The position numbers and the translations under genes are program-made. A stretch of 64,000 bases of DNA. It comes from Methylopila capsulata. Lineage in GTDB: Bacteria; Pseudomonadota; Alphaproteobacteria; Rhizobiales; Methylopilaceae. The notes below the pieces were generated by a model that was not told the origin of the DNA, did no database searches, and saw nothing but the letters and a program-made list of their open reading frames with translations. Position 1 is the first letter of the stretch. Each line of letters begins with the position of its first letter. Shown in pieces: positions 54,169 to 62,891 of this stretch. Location of the stretch: NCBI RefSeq assembly GCF_016907975.1, contig NZ_JAFBCY010000002.1:310001-374000 (forward strand), read 5' to 3'.

Positions 54169-55026
54169 CTACCGAACGCTGAACTGCACTGGCGCGGTGA
54201 TCATGCGTTGCGCTTGGGGGGGCGGCGCGGGCACCGGCGAGGCGCGCCGGACGAGCGCGAGCACAGCCTGATCGAGTTCGGAATGGCCGGACGACCGCGC
54301 GAGCGAGACCGAGAGCACGTTGCCCTCGCCGTCGATGCGGAACCGCACGTAGGCGGTCCCCGTCTCGCCGCGGGCCCGGGCGGCGGAGGGGTAGAGCTTG
54401 CGCCGCTCCAGGTGCGCCATCAGGCGCGCCTGCCACGTCACCGGGCTTTCGCCGGAGGCGCCGGAGGCGCTCTCGGAGGCGGCGGTGCGGTTCGACACGT
54501 TCACCGGGGCGCTTGCCTGCTGCCGAGCCGTCGAGGACGGCCGCGACGCGCTAGGGGCCGAGGGACGCTCGCTGGGCCTTTTCGGCCTTGGACGCGTGAC
54601 GGAGGGCGCCTCGGCCCCAGGCTGAACCGGCGACCGCGCCGCGGGGAGCGGGACTTCGACCGACTCCAGCTCCGGCAGGTCGGGCTCGACAGCGTCGTCG
54701 AGCGCCGTCTCCGCGGCCTCGTCCGGGACCTCGGTCTCCGCCTCCTCCGGAACCGCCTCGGAGCGCGACGCGACCGCCGCCTCGGCGGCTTCCGCGAACA
54801 CTTCGTCCGGCGCGGACTGCTCGGCGTCGGTCGCGACCGCTTCGGGCAGAGGCGCGAGGTCGATCATGACCGCCGGCGGCGGCCCCGGAGACAGGGCGAC
54901 CGGCGGGGAGCGCAAGACCCACCAGGCGACGCCGGCGTGAAGCGCGACGACGCAGAGCGCGGCCGCCGTCCAGCGCAGGACGTCGTGGTCGGTCGCGCTC
55001 GCCCCGATCATCGCCGTCCGGACCAT
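54169..55026 (-). CDS. tonB: Energy transducer TonB
   Basis: A 285-residue TonB. One N-terminal membrane helix (TAAALCVVALHAGVAWWVL), a Pro/Glu-rich periplasm-spanning stretch (residues 45-190) and a C-terminal TonB box-binding domain (WQARLMAHLERRKLYPSAARARGETGTAYVRFRIDGEGNVLSVSLARSSGHSELD). It passes proton-motive energy from ExbBD to the haem receptor encoded upstream. ATG at 55026, three bases after the haem oxygenase stop codon, so the genes are coupled. Confidence 0.93.
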   Translation of the reverse strand: MVRTAMIGASATDHDVLRWTAAALCVVALHAGVAWWVLRSPPVALSPGPPPAVMIDLAPLPEAVATDAEQSAPDEVFAEAAEAAVASRSEAVPEEAETEVPDEAAETALDDAVEPDLPELESVEVPLPAARSPVQPGAEAPSVTRPRPKRPSERPSAPSASRPSSTARQQASAPVNVSNRTAASESASGASGESPVTWQARLMAHLERRKLYPSAARARGETGTAYVRFRIDGEGNVLSVSLARSSGHSELDQAVLALVRRASPVPAPPPQAQRMITAPVQFSVR

Positions 55027-55029
55027 GGC

Positions 55030-55629
55030 TCAGAAGGCTTTCGCCACCCGGCCTCGGATGCGGGCGAAGGCCGCTTGCGCGCCGCTCGCGGCGCGTGCGG
55101 TTCCGGAGGCGTCGAGCGGGGCGGCGTCGAGCGCTGCGGCGAAGCTCCGCCAGCTCAGGCCCCGCCCCTCGGCGGCGGGTGCCAGATGACGCGCGCCGAA
55201 GCGTTCGGACAGGCCAAGCTTCGCCGCCTGCTTGAGCAGGAAGGCGGCGCCGAGATTGGACCCCTCCGCCACGTAGAGCCAGCCGAGCGCCTCGGCGACG
55301 TCGTGAACCTCTCCCGGGGCGAAGGCGGGGGCGTCGACGTCCTCCTGCGGCGGCAGGCCGAGATCGGCCAGGTCCCGGACGATCAGCGGCAGGCGGCGAA
55401 GCGCGGGCAGCCCAGGAACGAGCTGGATCAGCTCCGGATCGCCATAGAGCGCGTCGACGTCCTGGTGGAAGGTGCGCTGCACGTCGAGGAACCGGCCGTA
55501 GAGATCGAGGCTCGCGAACGGCCGCGCCGCCATGATCGCGGCGTCCAGCTCCGCGTGCTGCGCGGCGGTGTCCGATTTCAGCCGTTTCGAGAGACCCTCT
55601 TGGGCTCGCGACAGGTCCATCGCCGTCAT
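55030..55629 (-). CDS. hemO: Haem oxygenase-like protein
   Basis: A 199-residue bacterial haem oxygenase of the HemO/PigA type, which opens haem to biliverdin and frees iron. KSDTAAQHAELDAAIMAARPFASLDLYGRFLDVQ carries the likely proximal His, and WLYVAEGSNLGAAFLLKQA the distal helix. Its place between the TonB receptor and tonB supports haem-iron use. ATG at 55629 (or 55620). Confidence 0.9.
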   Translation of the reverse strand: MTAMDLSRAQEGLSKRLKSDTAAQHAELDAAIMAARPFASLDLYGRFLDVQRTFHQDVDALYGDPELIQLVPGLPALRRLPLIVRDLADLGLPPQEDVDAPAFAPGEVHDVAEALGWLYVAEGSNLGAAFLLKQAAKLGLSERFGARHLAPAAEGRGLSWRSFAAALDAAPLDASGTARAASGAQAAFARIRGRVAKAF

Positions 55630-55653
55630 CTCTGGTGCTCCCCCGCGCCGACG

Positions 55654-58305
55654 TCAGAACGTCGCCGTCATCGACGCGTAGAAGGTCCGACCGGGACCCG
55701 GCTGCAGCACGAGCCCAAGCGGGTCGACGTAGTATTTGTCGGTGAGGTTCTCGATACGGAAATCCGCGGTCAGGTATGTGTTGATCTTGTACTGCGCGAA
55801 AACGTCCACGAGCGTGTAGGGCTTCCAGTCAACCAAGGCGATGAACGTGCTTGCGCCCTGCGCCGTGGCGTCGCCATGGCCGATGGCGCGGGGGCCGACA
55901 TGGGACAGACGGCCGCCGATGGTGAGCGTCTCCCAGAATTTCTGGGACGCCGTCAGCGACAGCGAGTACTCCGGCGGCACCTGGTTGGTGGAATAATCGG
56001 CATAGAGCGACTTGTTCTCGCAGGCTCCAGCTGTCCGGCAGAACTCGACATTCAGATAGTAGTTCGCCGTCAACTCCGCCGTGAAATCGTGCACCTCATA
56101 CTTTCCGGAAAATTCCAGACCCGAGAATCTCGCGCGGTCAATATTGTGGATCTGCATGCCCCACCACCCCTCGGGGGCCTGGCGCCACTCACGCGAGATG
56201 TAATCCTTCACGTCCCAGTTGAAGTAGCTGAGCTTGACCATGCCACGGTCGCCGTCTGCGAAAACGCCGTCGCGGACGAGGTTGGCGCCGACCTCCCAGT
56301 TTCGGGAGCGCTCGGGCTTCACCGCGGAATTGACCTGCATGGTGAAGGCCGAAACCGACTCCATGATGCTCGGCGCGCGCAGAGCGCTCGAGTAGTTCAC
56401 GAACAGCTGCGCGCCCTTGATCGGCTCCACCGTCACGCCGACCGAGGGGCTGAAGCCGCCGTCGCTCAATTTCGCGTCGTAGTCGTAGCTGCGCTCGAGA
56501 TAAGGGTCGTTTCGATCCTCCGACCAGAAGCGCGAGTAGCGCAGGCCGCCGTTCACCGTCAGCCAGTCGAGCGGCTTCCAGGCGGACTTCACGAAGCCCG
56601 CGCCTTCGTGCCGGCGCCCGTCGCGGTAGTCGAGCCAGGTCTCCGCGTCACGCGTGCCGGGGCTCGGCCGCGTGTCTTCGCCGCGGTAGGACAGCCCGTA
56701 GGTGACGTCCACGGATCCGAAGGACGACAACGGCACGACCGAGGTGTTGGTCACTTCCGACCCCCACATGTCGGTGTTCGATCCGGCGCGGAAATCGCCC
56801 TTCTTCGGCGGCAGAAACCCCGTGCGCAGCGGATTCCGCAGGTCGAGGCGGCTCCACCACAGGTTCGCCTTCAGGTTGATCAGGTCGTTGTCGTCCGGGT
56901 TCCAGCGGTAGCGCAGCGTCCCGGTGTCGAGGTCCGAGCCGGAGGTCTGCGCCTGCTGGACCGCCTGGCCGCGATCGCTGGTCAGGCGCGAGGCGATGCG
57001 GTCGCCCGCTTCCCCGCGGAAGCCGGTGTAGCCGAGTTGGACGCTCTGCCCGTCGCCGAAGCGAAGCGTGCCCTTCGCGATCCAGGACATCGTTTCGAGC
57101 TGGGTGTTCAGCACCTCCTCACCCTTGCGGGTGTTCGCGATGCCGCCGTTCTCCACATAGGCGGGCCAGTCCTGGCAGTAATTGACGGAGTTGCAGATCC
57201 TGCGCGGCCCGACGTTGACGGGCTTTGCGCCGGGCCCGTTCTCGCCCGCGAAGTAGTTGCCCTGCTTGCGATAGGCGAAGCCGGCGACGAGGTCGTAATT
57301 CTCCTGCCTGACCGCCGCGACCGCGCTGCCGGAGCCGTTCGTGGGCTCCAGGAAGCCCGGCCGGTCCATGCCGTCCGGGGACGGAGTCGCGACGGGCGCC
57401 GCGACGGGTGAAGTCGGCCAGGCGTAGCCGGCGACGGAGCCGGCCTTCGGCTTGGTGGTGTTGGTCCCGAAGCCGCCCTTCACCCGGACGCCGTAGTCGC
57501 GGCCCTCCTGGACGATGTCGCCGGCGTCCAGCGTCCGCATGGAGACCGTGCCGGCGGTTCCGAACGACGCGACGTCCGCCCCCTTCAGGATGTCGACGCT
57601 CGCGAGCAGATCCGGATCCACGAAGGTGCGGTTCGAGACGCCCTGATATCCCTGATAGACGGTCACCGCGTTCTCTGCGCCGTCCACGGTCACCGCCACG
57701 CGGCCCATGCCCTGCATGCCGCGGATGTTCACGTCGATTGAGCCGGCGCCGTTGCGGGCTTCGCCCGACATCACGCCCGGCGTGCCGCGGAAGATGTCCG
57801 CGGGGCTCGATCCCCGGAAACGCTCGATCGTCTCGCGCGAGATGTGCGCGGTCGGCGCCGGCGTCACGTAAGGCGCGTCCGCCGGCGCGACCCCTCCGGC
57901 GCCCGTCACCTGGATCGGGCTGAGCACCAGCGAGCCGTCCGCGTTTGGGGCGTCGTCCGCCGCGGCTGCGGCCGCGGTAATGACGGCGGTCCGGGCCGAG
58001 GTGAGCTGGTAGGTCAGTCCCGTGCCGGCGAGCAGTCGACGCAGCCCTGCGTCCGGGGTCGCTGGACCAGACAGACCTGCGGTGGTCTTGCCCGCGGCGA
58101 GATCGGGACGGTAGGCGAGCTGGAGGCCGGCCTGGCGCCCGAAAGCGGCGAGCGCGTCGCCGAGACGTCCCGCCGGAACCGAGAACGGCCGTTCGGACGC
58201 CGTCTGCGCTTTGGCGCCCGCAGGGGCGATCAGCGCCGCGCCCGCCAGCAAGCTCGCCGCGAGGCGCAGCCTTGCGCCTCGTTCGTTCCGATGTCCCGAT
58301 GTCAC
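55654..58305 (-). CDS. TonB-dependent haem receptor with STN signalling domain
   Basis: An 883-residue outer-membrane receptor. The signal peptide (LAASLLAGAALIAPAGAKAQ) is followed by an STN domain (RPFSVPAGRLGDALAAFGRQAGLQLAYRPDL), which talks to the FecR-type anti-sigma factor, then the plug (SPADIFRGTPGVMSGEARNGAGSIDVNIRGMQG) and a 22-strand barrel ending in a terminal Phe (FYASMTATF). It resembles HasR/HpuB-type haem or haemoglobin receptors. GTG start at 58305; frames further upstream have no receptor similarity. Confidence 0.92.
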   Translation of the reverse strand: MTSGHRNERGARLRLAASLLAGAALIAPAGAKAQTASERPFSVPAGRLGDALAAFGRQAGLQLAYRPDLAAGKTTAGLSGPATPDAGLRRLLAGTGLTYQLTSARTAVITAAAAAADDAPNADGSLVLSPIQVTGAGGVAPADAPYVTPAPTAHISRETIERFRGSSPADIFRGTPGVMSGEARNGAGSIDVNIRGMQGMGRVAVTVDGAENAVTVYQGYQGVSNRTFVDPDLLASVDILKGADVASFGTAGTVSMRTLDAGDIVQEGRDYGVRVKGGFGTNTTKPKAGSVAGYAWPTSPVAAPVATPSPDGMDRPGFLEPTNGSGSAVAAVRQENYDLVAGFAYRKQGNYFAGENGPGAKPVNVGPRRICNSVNYCQDWPAYVENGGIANTRKGEEVLNTQLETMSWIAKGTLRFGDGQSVQLGYTGFRGEAGDRIASRLTSDRGQAVQQAQTSGSDLDTGTLRYRWNPDDNDLINLKANLWWSRLDLRNPLRTGFLPPKKGDFRAGSNTDMWGSEVTNTSVVPLSSFGSVDVTYGLSYRGEDTRPSPGTRDAETWLDYRDGRRHEGAGFVKSAWKPLDWLTVNGGLRYSRFWSEDRNDPYLERSYDYDAKLSDGGFSPSVGVTVEPIKGAQLFVNYSSALRAPSIMESVSAFTMQVNSAVKPERSRNWEVGANLVRDGVFADGDRGMVKLSYFNWDVKDYISREWRQAPEGWWGMQIHNIDRARFSGLEFSGKYEVHDFTAELTANYYLNVEFCRTAGACENKSLYADYSTNQVPPEYSLSLTASQKFWETLTIGGRLSHVGPRAIGHGDATAQGASTFIALVDWKPYTLVDVFAQYKINTYLTADFRIENLTDKYYVDPLGLVLQPGPGRTFYASMTATF

Positions 58306-58421
58306 GCCCGTCGTCCCCGATGACTGATCGATCGACGGAGCGGCGCGCTTGCGTCCGATCCGTCCCCGCTTTCGAGAACGAACGGCGCCTTGGAATTTCC
58401 TGCGTGAAGGAGCCCCTGGGC

Positions 58422-59348
58422 TCAGAAGCGGGAAAGAACGACGAGCCAGGGCGTGATGGCGCGCGCCGATCCGCCAAGCGGAGCGACCGCCGCCGCGAGC
58501 GCGTCGAGCGGCGCGGCCGGGTCGAACACGCCGCTGATCCGTTCTCCGCCCAGGCTCGCGTCCGCGATGATCACGCGCGCCGCGCTCCAGCGCGCCACGC
58601 GCGCGGCGACCGAGGCCAGGGTGTCGCTGTCGGCGAAGATCAGCCCCTGGCGCCAGGCGGCGATCCGGTCGACCGGCGTGCGCCCCCGCTCCAGGCGGCC
58701 ATCGTCGCCAAGAGCGCACCAGTCTCCGGGCCCCAGCCGAATCTCGGTGGACACCTCGACAAGCCCGCGCTCCACGGCGACCGTGACGACGCTCGCCTCC
58801 TCCCGAATCTCGAAAGCCGCGCTCGCGGTTGAGGCCTTCACCCCGGACGCGCTGGCGACGAAGGCGCGGGCTCCGGCGACGGGCGCGAAATACGCCATGC
58901 CGCGGAGAAGTTCCACCGACCGGCTGTTCTCCGAGAAGCCGTAGCGCAGGGCGGTCTCGGGGCCGAGCTCCGCCGGGCACCCGTCCGGCAGCGTGACCTG
59001 CCGGCGCTCGGCGACGCCGGTCGCGACGTCCGCTCGCGCCAGCGTGATCGCGCCGGGGAGAACGACCGCTCCCGCCGCGCCCGCCGCGAGGGCCGCGCCC
59101 CCGCCGGCCAGGACGCGGCGGCGAGAGACGGCGCGGGCCTGCGGGGCTCGCCGCGCGGCGAGCGCCTGTCCCCCGAGCTCATGCAGGCGAACCGCCTCGC
59201 CCCAGACCCGACGATGCGCCTCGCCGCGGGCAAGCCAGCGCTCCGCCGTCTCCCGCGCGACGTGGTTGTCGGGATCGACCTGAAGCCGGAGCAGCAGATC
59301 AAGCGCCTCGCTCCAGAGGCCGTCGTCGTCCCGCAATCGCTCCGCCAT
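58422..59348 (-). CDS. FecR-type anti-sigma factor
   Basis: A 308-residue FecR. The N-terminal cytoplasmic part (DUF4880; WSEALDLLLRLQVDPDNHVARETAERWLARGEAHRRVW) binds the sigma factor, one helix spans the membrane (VLAGGGAALAAGAAGAVVLPG), and the periplasmic FecR and C-terminal domains read the receptor's STN domain. ATG at 59348 with GAGG just upstream; GTG at 59384 is possible. It is encoded between fecI and the receptor, the standard order. Confidence 0.93.
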   Translation of the reverse strand: MAERLRDDDGLWSEALDLLLRLQVDPDNHVARETAERWLARGEAHRRVWGEAVRLHELGGQALAARRAPQARAVSRRRVLAGGGAALAAGAAGAVVLPGAITLARADVATGVAERRQVTLPDGCPAELGPETALRYGFSENSRSVELLRGMAYFAPVAGARAFVASASGVKASTASAAFEIREEASVVTVAVERGLVEVSTEIRLGPGDWCALGDDGRLERGRTPVDRIAAWRQGLIFADSDTLASVAARVARWSAARVIIADASLGGERISGVFDPAAPLDALAAAVAPLGGSARAITPWLVVLSRF

Positions 59349-59464
59349 CCTCGATCCGGCTCGCAAAAGGTCCCGAGCGCCCACGGCTCCGCCCGGTCGC
59401 TTACACTAACGACAACGAGCGGAGATAGCGGATTTCTCGTTCGAGCGCGCCCGCGGGGCCGCGA

Positions 59465-59983
59465 TCAGGCGCCGGCGGAGGTCCGCCGTCGAAGGTGGGC
59501 GTAGGCCTCCTTCACCAGCGCTCCGGCCCGGGAGGTGGAGAGTTCGAGCTCGCGGCCGACCTCCGCCAAGGTCAGCCCTTCCAGCCGGTTGAGTTCGAAA
59601 GCCCGACGTGTGCGCTCGGGCAGTTCGTCGAGGGCCGACACCGCCAGCGCGAGGCGCTGCCGGTCGGCCAGGCGACGTTCGGACGAAGGCTCCGGATCGA
59701 CCGCGATCGCGAGCGTTTCCGGTGGAACCGAGGCGAACGGAGCGATGCGCTCCCGGCGCGCCGCGTCGAGCGCAAGGTTACGGGCGACCACGGCGAGATA
59801 GCCCTCAGGCCGATCGTCCTGGCGCGTGTCCTGCGCGTCGTTGGTCGAGGCGGTCATCAGGCGCACGAACGCGTCCTGGACAATGTCGCCCGCCGCGTCA
59901 GGCGACATCCCACGCCGCACGAGGCCATAGCCTATCGCCTTGGCGCTTTGGCGAAACAGGGCGTCGAGGTTCCAGCGGCGCAT
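59465..59983 (-). CDS. fecI: ECF sigma factor, FecI type
   Basis: A 172-residue ECF sigma factor. Region 2 (LVRRGMSPDAAGDIVQDAFVRLMTA) and region 4 (LDELPERTRRAFELNRLEGLTLAEVGRELELSTSRAGALVKEAYAHLR) are clear. It directs RNA polymerase to the receptor gene when haem is sensed outside. ATG at 59983, preceded by an in-frame GTG. A TGA-N9-TCA box is 58 bp upstream. Confidence 0.94.
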   Translation of the reverse strand: MRRWNLDALFRQSAKAIGYGLVRRGMSPDAAGDIVQDAFVRLMTASTNDAQDTRQDDRPEGYLAVVARNLALDAARRERIAPFASVPPETLAIAVDPEPSSERRLADRQRLALAVSALDELPERTRRAFELNRLEGLTLAEVGRELELSTSRAGALVKEAYAHLRRRTSAGA

Positions 59984-60040
59984 CACAGGTCCGGCGTTCG
60001 TCGGCGACGATGCCGTTCCGTAGCACGGACAAACAGAAAA

Positions 60041-60055
60041 TGATAAATATTTTCA
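60041..60055 (-). promoter_or_regulatory. Candidate iron-responsive (RirA/Fur-type) box upstream of fecI
   Basis: TGA-TAAATATTT-TCA fits the TGA-N9-TCA iron-responsive operator bound by RirA in rhizobia, and the surrounding 45 bp is AT-rich. Its place 58 bp before the fecI start suits iron repression. Binding is inferred. Confidence 0.5.
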
Positions 60056-60257
60056 ATACTTTAGACTTTTTCCAATCCAATTGAAGCGGCTGACGGGCGA
60101 ACCTTCTGAGGGGCCTCAGAGCTTCTCCAAGCCCGCTCGCGTGAGCATGGCCTCGCTTCCGACCCGCAGCGGCCTCGACGCGCGCCATCGTGCCGCCGCG
60201 CAGCGACCGCCCTGTGCAGATCGAGGAAGCCGTCGCAGGATGCCCGCCCGAACGCCC

Positions 60258-61484
60258 CTACCGCCCGGGTTCTCGCTGCGCCGCCTGCCGCTTGTCCGCC
60301 TCGTGTCGCTTGCGCACCAGGCGGCCCTCCCAGAAGGCGGCCGCCACCATGACGATCGTCGTCAGCCACCCCATGGTCAGGAGATCGACAAAGGGCGCGA
60401 CGGGAAGGAGCGCCAAAAGCGCCACGACGCCGGCGACGTGCGGAGGCGGCAGGACTCCATAGACCACCTTCTTGTAGATCGCGCTGCCGAGCAGATAGAT
60501 CGCCGGCCCGCCGGACAGCGTCAGCGCGTAGGCGACTTTAAGCCCGTCGTGGGGATGCGCGAGCACGAGGTCGTTGCCGACCGCGGTCGCGATGATCCCG
60601 CCGACCAGGACGGCGTGGACGTAGTGGAAATACGCGCCGATCCGGCCGGGATCATCGGAATGGGTAATGGCGTCGGTCGCGTCCTTGCTCGACGTGCCGA
60701 AGTAAAGCCACCACATGGCGAGCGTGCCGAGGAAGGTCGCGAGCAGCGCGGAGAGGATGGGCAAGTCCCAGATCTCGGCGCGCGCCATCGTGGCGCCGGT
60801 CGCCAGCAGGGTCTCGCCGAGCGCGACGATCACGAAGAGCTGGCAGCGCTCCGCGAGATGACCTCCGTCGATCGTCCAGTCGCGGGTTTTCGAGCGGCCG
60901 AAACCCGGCAGCGCGAAGCCGAACATGGGCGAGACATACTCGCAGAGAACCGCAACCGCCCACAGGACCATCCGCGCTTCATGCTCGACGAAGACGCCGG
61001 CGATCCAGAAGACGGCGGCGATCGAGACCCAGCCGAGCATGCGGCGGTAGTTGGCCGCGAGCGGATGATCCGGACCGAGCTCCCAGACGATATAGGCGGT
61101 GCGCCCGACCTGGATCGCGACATAGGCGAGGGCGAAGATCCAGCCGCGCTCGCCGAAGGCGCCCGGAATGGCCGAGGCCATGAGGAGGCCCGCCAGCATG
61201 ACCGCGAAGATCAGTCCGCGGATGCGCGGCGTCTCCGGGTCGAACCAGTTGGTGACCCAGCAGGTGTATTGCCAGCCGAGCCAGACCGCGAACCAGAGGA
61301 TCAGCGTCTCGATGACGCCCGTGAGGTTCAGATTGGTCAGCAGCTCATGGCTGAGCTGCGTCACCGCGAAGACATAGATGAGATCGAAGAACAGCTCCTC
61401 GAAGGTCACCCGCGCATGATGGCCGTCGCGGCGGCGCAGCAGCGGGTGATGGTCGGAGGCGTCGGCGTTGGAGCTGTCGGTCAT
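60258..61484 (-). CDS. Low temperature requirement protein A (LtrA) family membrane protein
   Basis: A 408-residue protein with about 11 membrane helices. HARVTFEELFFDLIYVFAVTQLSHEL is the LtrA signature, with HLAERCQLFVIVALGETLLATGATMA in the middle and HYVHAVLVGGIIATAVGNDLVLAHPHD later. LtrA was named from a Listeria cold-growth mutant; its biochemical role is unknown. ATG at 61484. The next gene (61500-61769) lies just upstream on the same strand and may be co-transcribed. Confidence 0.92.
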   Translation of the reverse strand: MTDSSNADASDHHPLLRRRDGHHARVTFEELFFDLIYVFAVTQLSHELLTNLNLTGVIETLILWFAVWLGWQYTCWVTNWFDPETPRIRGLIFAVMLAGLLMASAIPGAFGERGWIFALAYVAIQVGRTAYIVWELGPDHPLAANYRRMLGWVSIAAVFWIAGVFVEHEARMVLWAVAVLCEYVSPMFGFALPGFGRSKTRDWTIDGGHLAERCQLFVIVALGETLLATGATMARAEIWDLPILSALLATFLGTLAMWWLYFGTSSKDATDAITHSDDPGRIGAYFHYVHAVLVGGIIATAVGNDLVLAHPHDGLKVAYALTLSGGPAIYLLGSAIYKKVVYGVLPPPHVAGVVALLALLPVAPFVDLLTMGWLTTIVMVAAAFWEGRLVRKRHEADKRQAAQREPGR

Positions 61485-61499
61485 CGGCGTTCCAGCGTG

Positions 61500-61769
61500 T
61501 CAGGAGCGGGCGAACTGCCAGGCGGCGACCGCTGCGGCCGCAGCCGGCACGGCGAAGACCACCAGCAGGATCGGCAGCTCCTGCGCCACGGTGTAGCCGG
61601 CCTTGTTGACGCCGACCCAGAGGTTGGCGATTGAGACCGCGAGCCAGACAGGAACGAATATCTTCGCCGCCATCGCAAGCGCCGGGGTTGTGCCGCCCCA
61701 GAGCTGACCGAACAGGATGAAGAGCCCGAGCAGGACGATTCCCGCGACGATGACCATCAGCATATGCAT
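61500..61769 (-). CDS. Small three-helix membrane protein
   Basis: An 89-residue protein with three membrane helices (MLMVIVAGIVLLGLFILFGQLWGG, AAKIFVPVWLAVSIANLWVGV, ILLVVFAVPAAAAAVAAWQFA). No family was recognised. ATG at 61769; a longer frame from 61910 adds a basic stretch without similarity. It lies 15 bp upstream of the LtrA-like gene. Confidence 0.7.
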   Translation of the reverse strand: MHMLMVIVAGIVLLGLFILFGQLWGGTTPALAMAAKIFVPVWLAVSIANLWVGVNKAGYTVAQELPILLVVFAVPAAAAAVAAWQFARS

Positions 61770-61937
61770 GGCGCGCCCTTTCTCAGCTCGCTGTCGCGCC
61801 ATCGGCGCCTTTAGGTTCTCACGGTAATATTTGATCATCCCGCTCAGCGCGGCGATCTCGAACAGTCGCTCGAACGCGGCGTGCCGAAATCCTGATGGAG
61901 CGCGGCGCACCAGGCGTCATTGAAACACGAGTCGAGA

Positions 61938-61972
61938 ACGAAGCGGCCGGGCTCAGAACCCGGCCGCTTCGT
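61938..61972 (-). terminator. Strong hairpin after the SDR gene
   Basis: A perfect 14-bp stem (61938-61951 with 61959-61972) around a 7-nt loop starts three bases after the SDR stop codon. There is no T-run, so it may work as a terminator with Rho help or protect the mRNA end. Confidence 0.6.
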
Positions 61973-61975
61973 GGA

Positions 61976-62749
61976 TTACTTGGTCGTGTAGCCGCCATTG
62001 ACGAGGATGGTCTGGCCGGTCATCCACCACCCGTCTGAGACGAGGAAGCGGATGAAGGGAACGATGTCCTCGATGTCGGTCAGCCCGGTCTTGGAGAAGT
62101 TCGACAGCGCCGCAGCCGTCTTGTGGTAGGCCACCGCATCGGCTCCCTCGGCGGGATAGAAGAATGGCGTGTCCATCGGGCCCGGGCCGATCGCCGTCAC
62201 CGAGATGCCCCGCTCGCCGAGCTCCTTCGAGGCTGCCCGCGTGAAATGCTCCACCGGCGCCTTGGTGCCGGCATAGGCCGCGTAGAACGGCGTATAGGCG
62301 CCCAGCAGCGACGTGACGACGCTGCAGATCTTGCCATTGTCGTTGAGATGCTTTCCGGCCTCCTTGAGGAAGAAGAAGGCGCTCTTTGAGTTCACCGCGG
62401 TCATCTCGTCATATTCAGCTTCCGAGATGTCGGCCATCGGCTTCTTCAGCACCTTGCCGACGGTGTTGACGGCGATATCGATGCCGCCCATCGCCGCCTT
62501 GGCGTCAGCGAACAGTGTCTCGTTCGCGCCCGCCGTGGTGAGGTCGGCCTGGAAAACGAAAGCCTGCGCTCCAGCCGCCTTGATGGCGGCGACCGTCTCA
62601 TCGGCGGCCGGCTTGGTGGCGCTGGTGTTGTAATGGACGGCGACCGCCTTCGCGCCTTGCGCCGCGAGGTCGCGAGCGATCAGCCCGCCAAGGTTCTTCG
62701 CGCCTCCCGCGATGAGAGCCGTTTTTCCCTTGATGCTGTGATCGGTCAT
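61976..62749 (-). CDS. SDR family oxidoreductase
   Basis: A 257-residue short-chain dehydrogenase. The cofactor loop is AGGAKNLGG in place of TGxxxGxG, HYNTS after the second strand suggests NADP(H), and the active site is YAGTK with an upstream Ser in VTSLLG. The C-terminal DGWWMTGQTILVNGGY is typical. Substrate unknown. It is divergent from a LysR regulator, with a palindrome between them, so it is likely its target. Confidence 0.9.
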   Translation of the reverse strand: MTDHSIKGKTALIAGGAKNLGGLIARDLAAQGAKAVAVHYNTSATKPAADETVAAIKAAGAQAFVFQADLTTAGANETLFADAKAAMGGIDIAVNTVGKVLKKPMADISEAEYDEMTAVNSKSAFFFLKEAGKHLNDNGKICSVVTSLLGAYTPFYAAYAGTKAPVEHFTRAASKELGERGISVTAIGPGPMDTPFFYPAEGADAVAYHKTAAALSNFSKTGLTDIEDIVPFIRFLVSDGWWMTGQTILVNGGYTTK

Positions 62750-62842
62750 TGGTGTCGCCTCCTTGGGTTGTCTCGCGGCCGCCAGGCGACCAACTCCTGC
62801 AACGCAACATATCGTCTATGGATATGTCATAAAGCCTATCGT

Positions 62843-62861
62843 CCTGACATCACCTGTCAGG
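62843..62861. promoter_or_regulatory. Palindrome between SDR and LysR genes
   Basis: CCTGACA-TCACC-TGTCAGG is a perfect 7-bp inverted repeat with a 5-bp centre, 31 bp before the LysR start and 94 bp before the SDR start. LysR proteins commonly bind such sites in divergent promoters. Confidence 0.5.
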
Positions 62862-62891
62862 AATGACGGACAATCAACAGAACCAGCGCCC

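Noticed and set aside
54136..57411. A 1091-codon open frame on the plus strand
   Set aside because: It is antisense to tonB, haem oxygenase and the TonB receptor, is full of Arg/Gly/His runs and has no family similarity; GC-rich codon bias opens the opposite strand.
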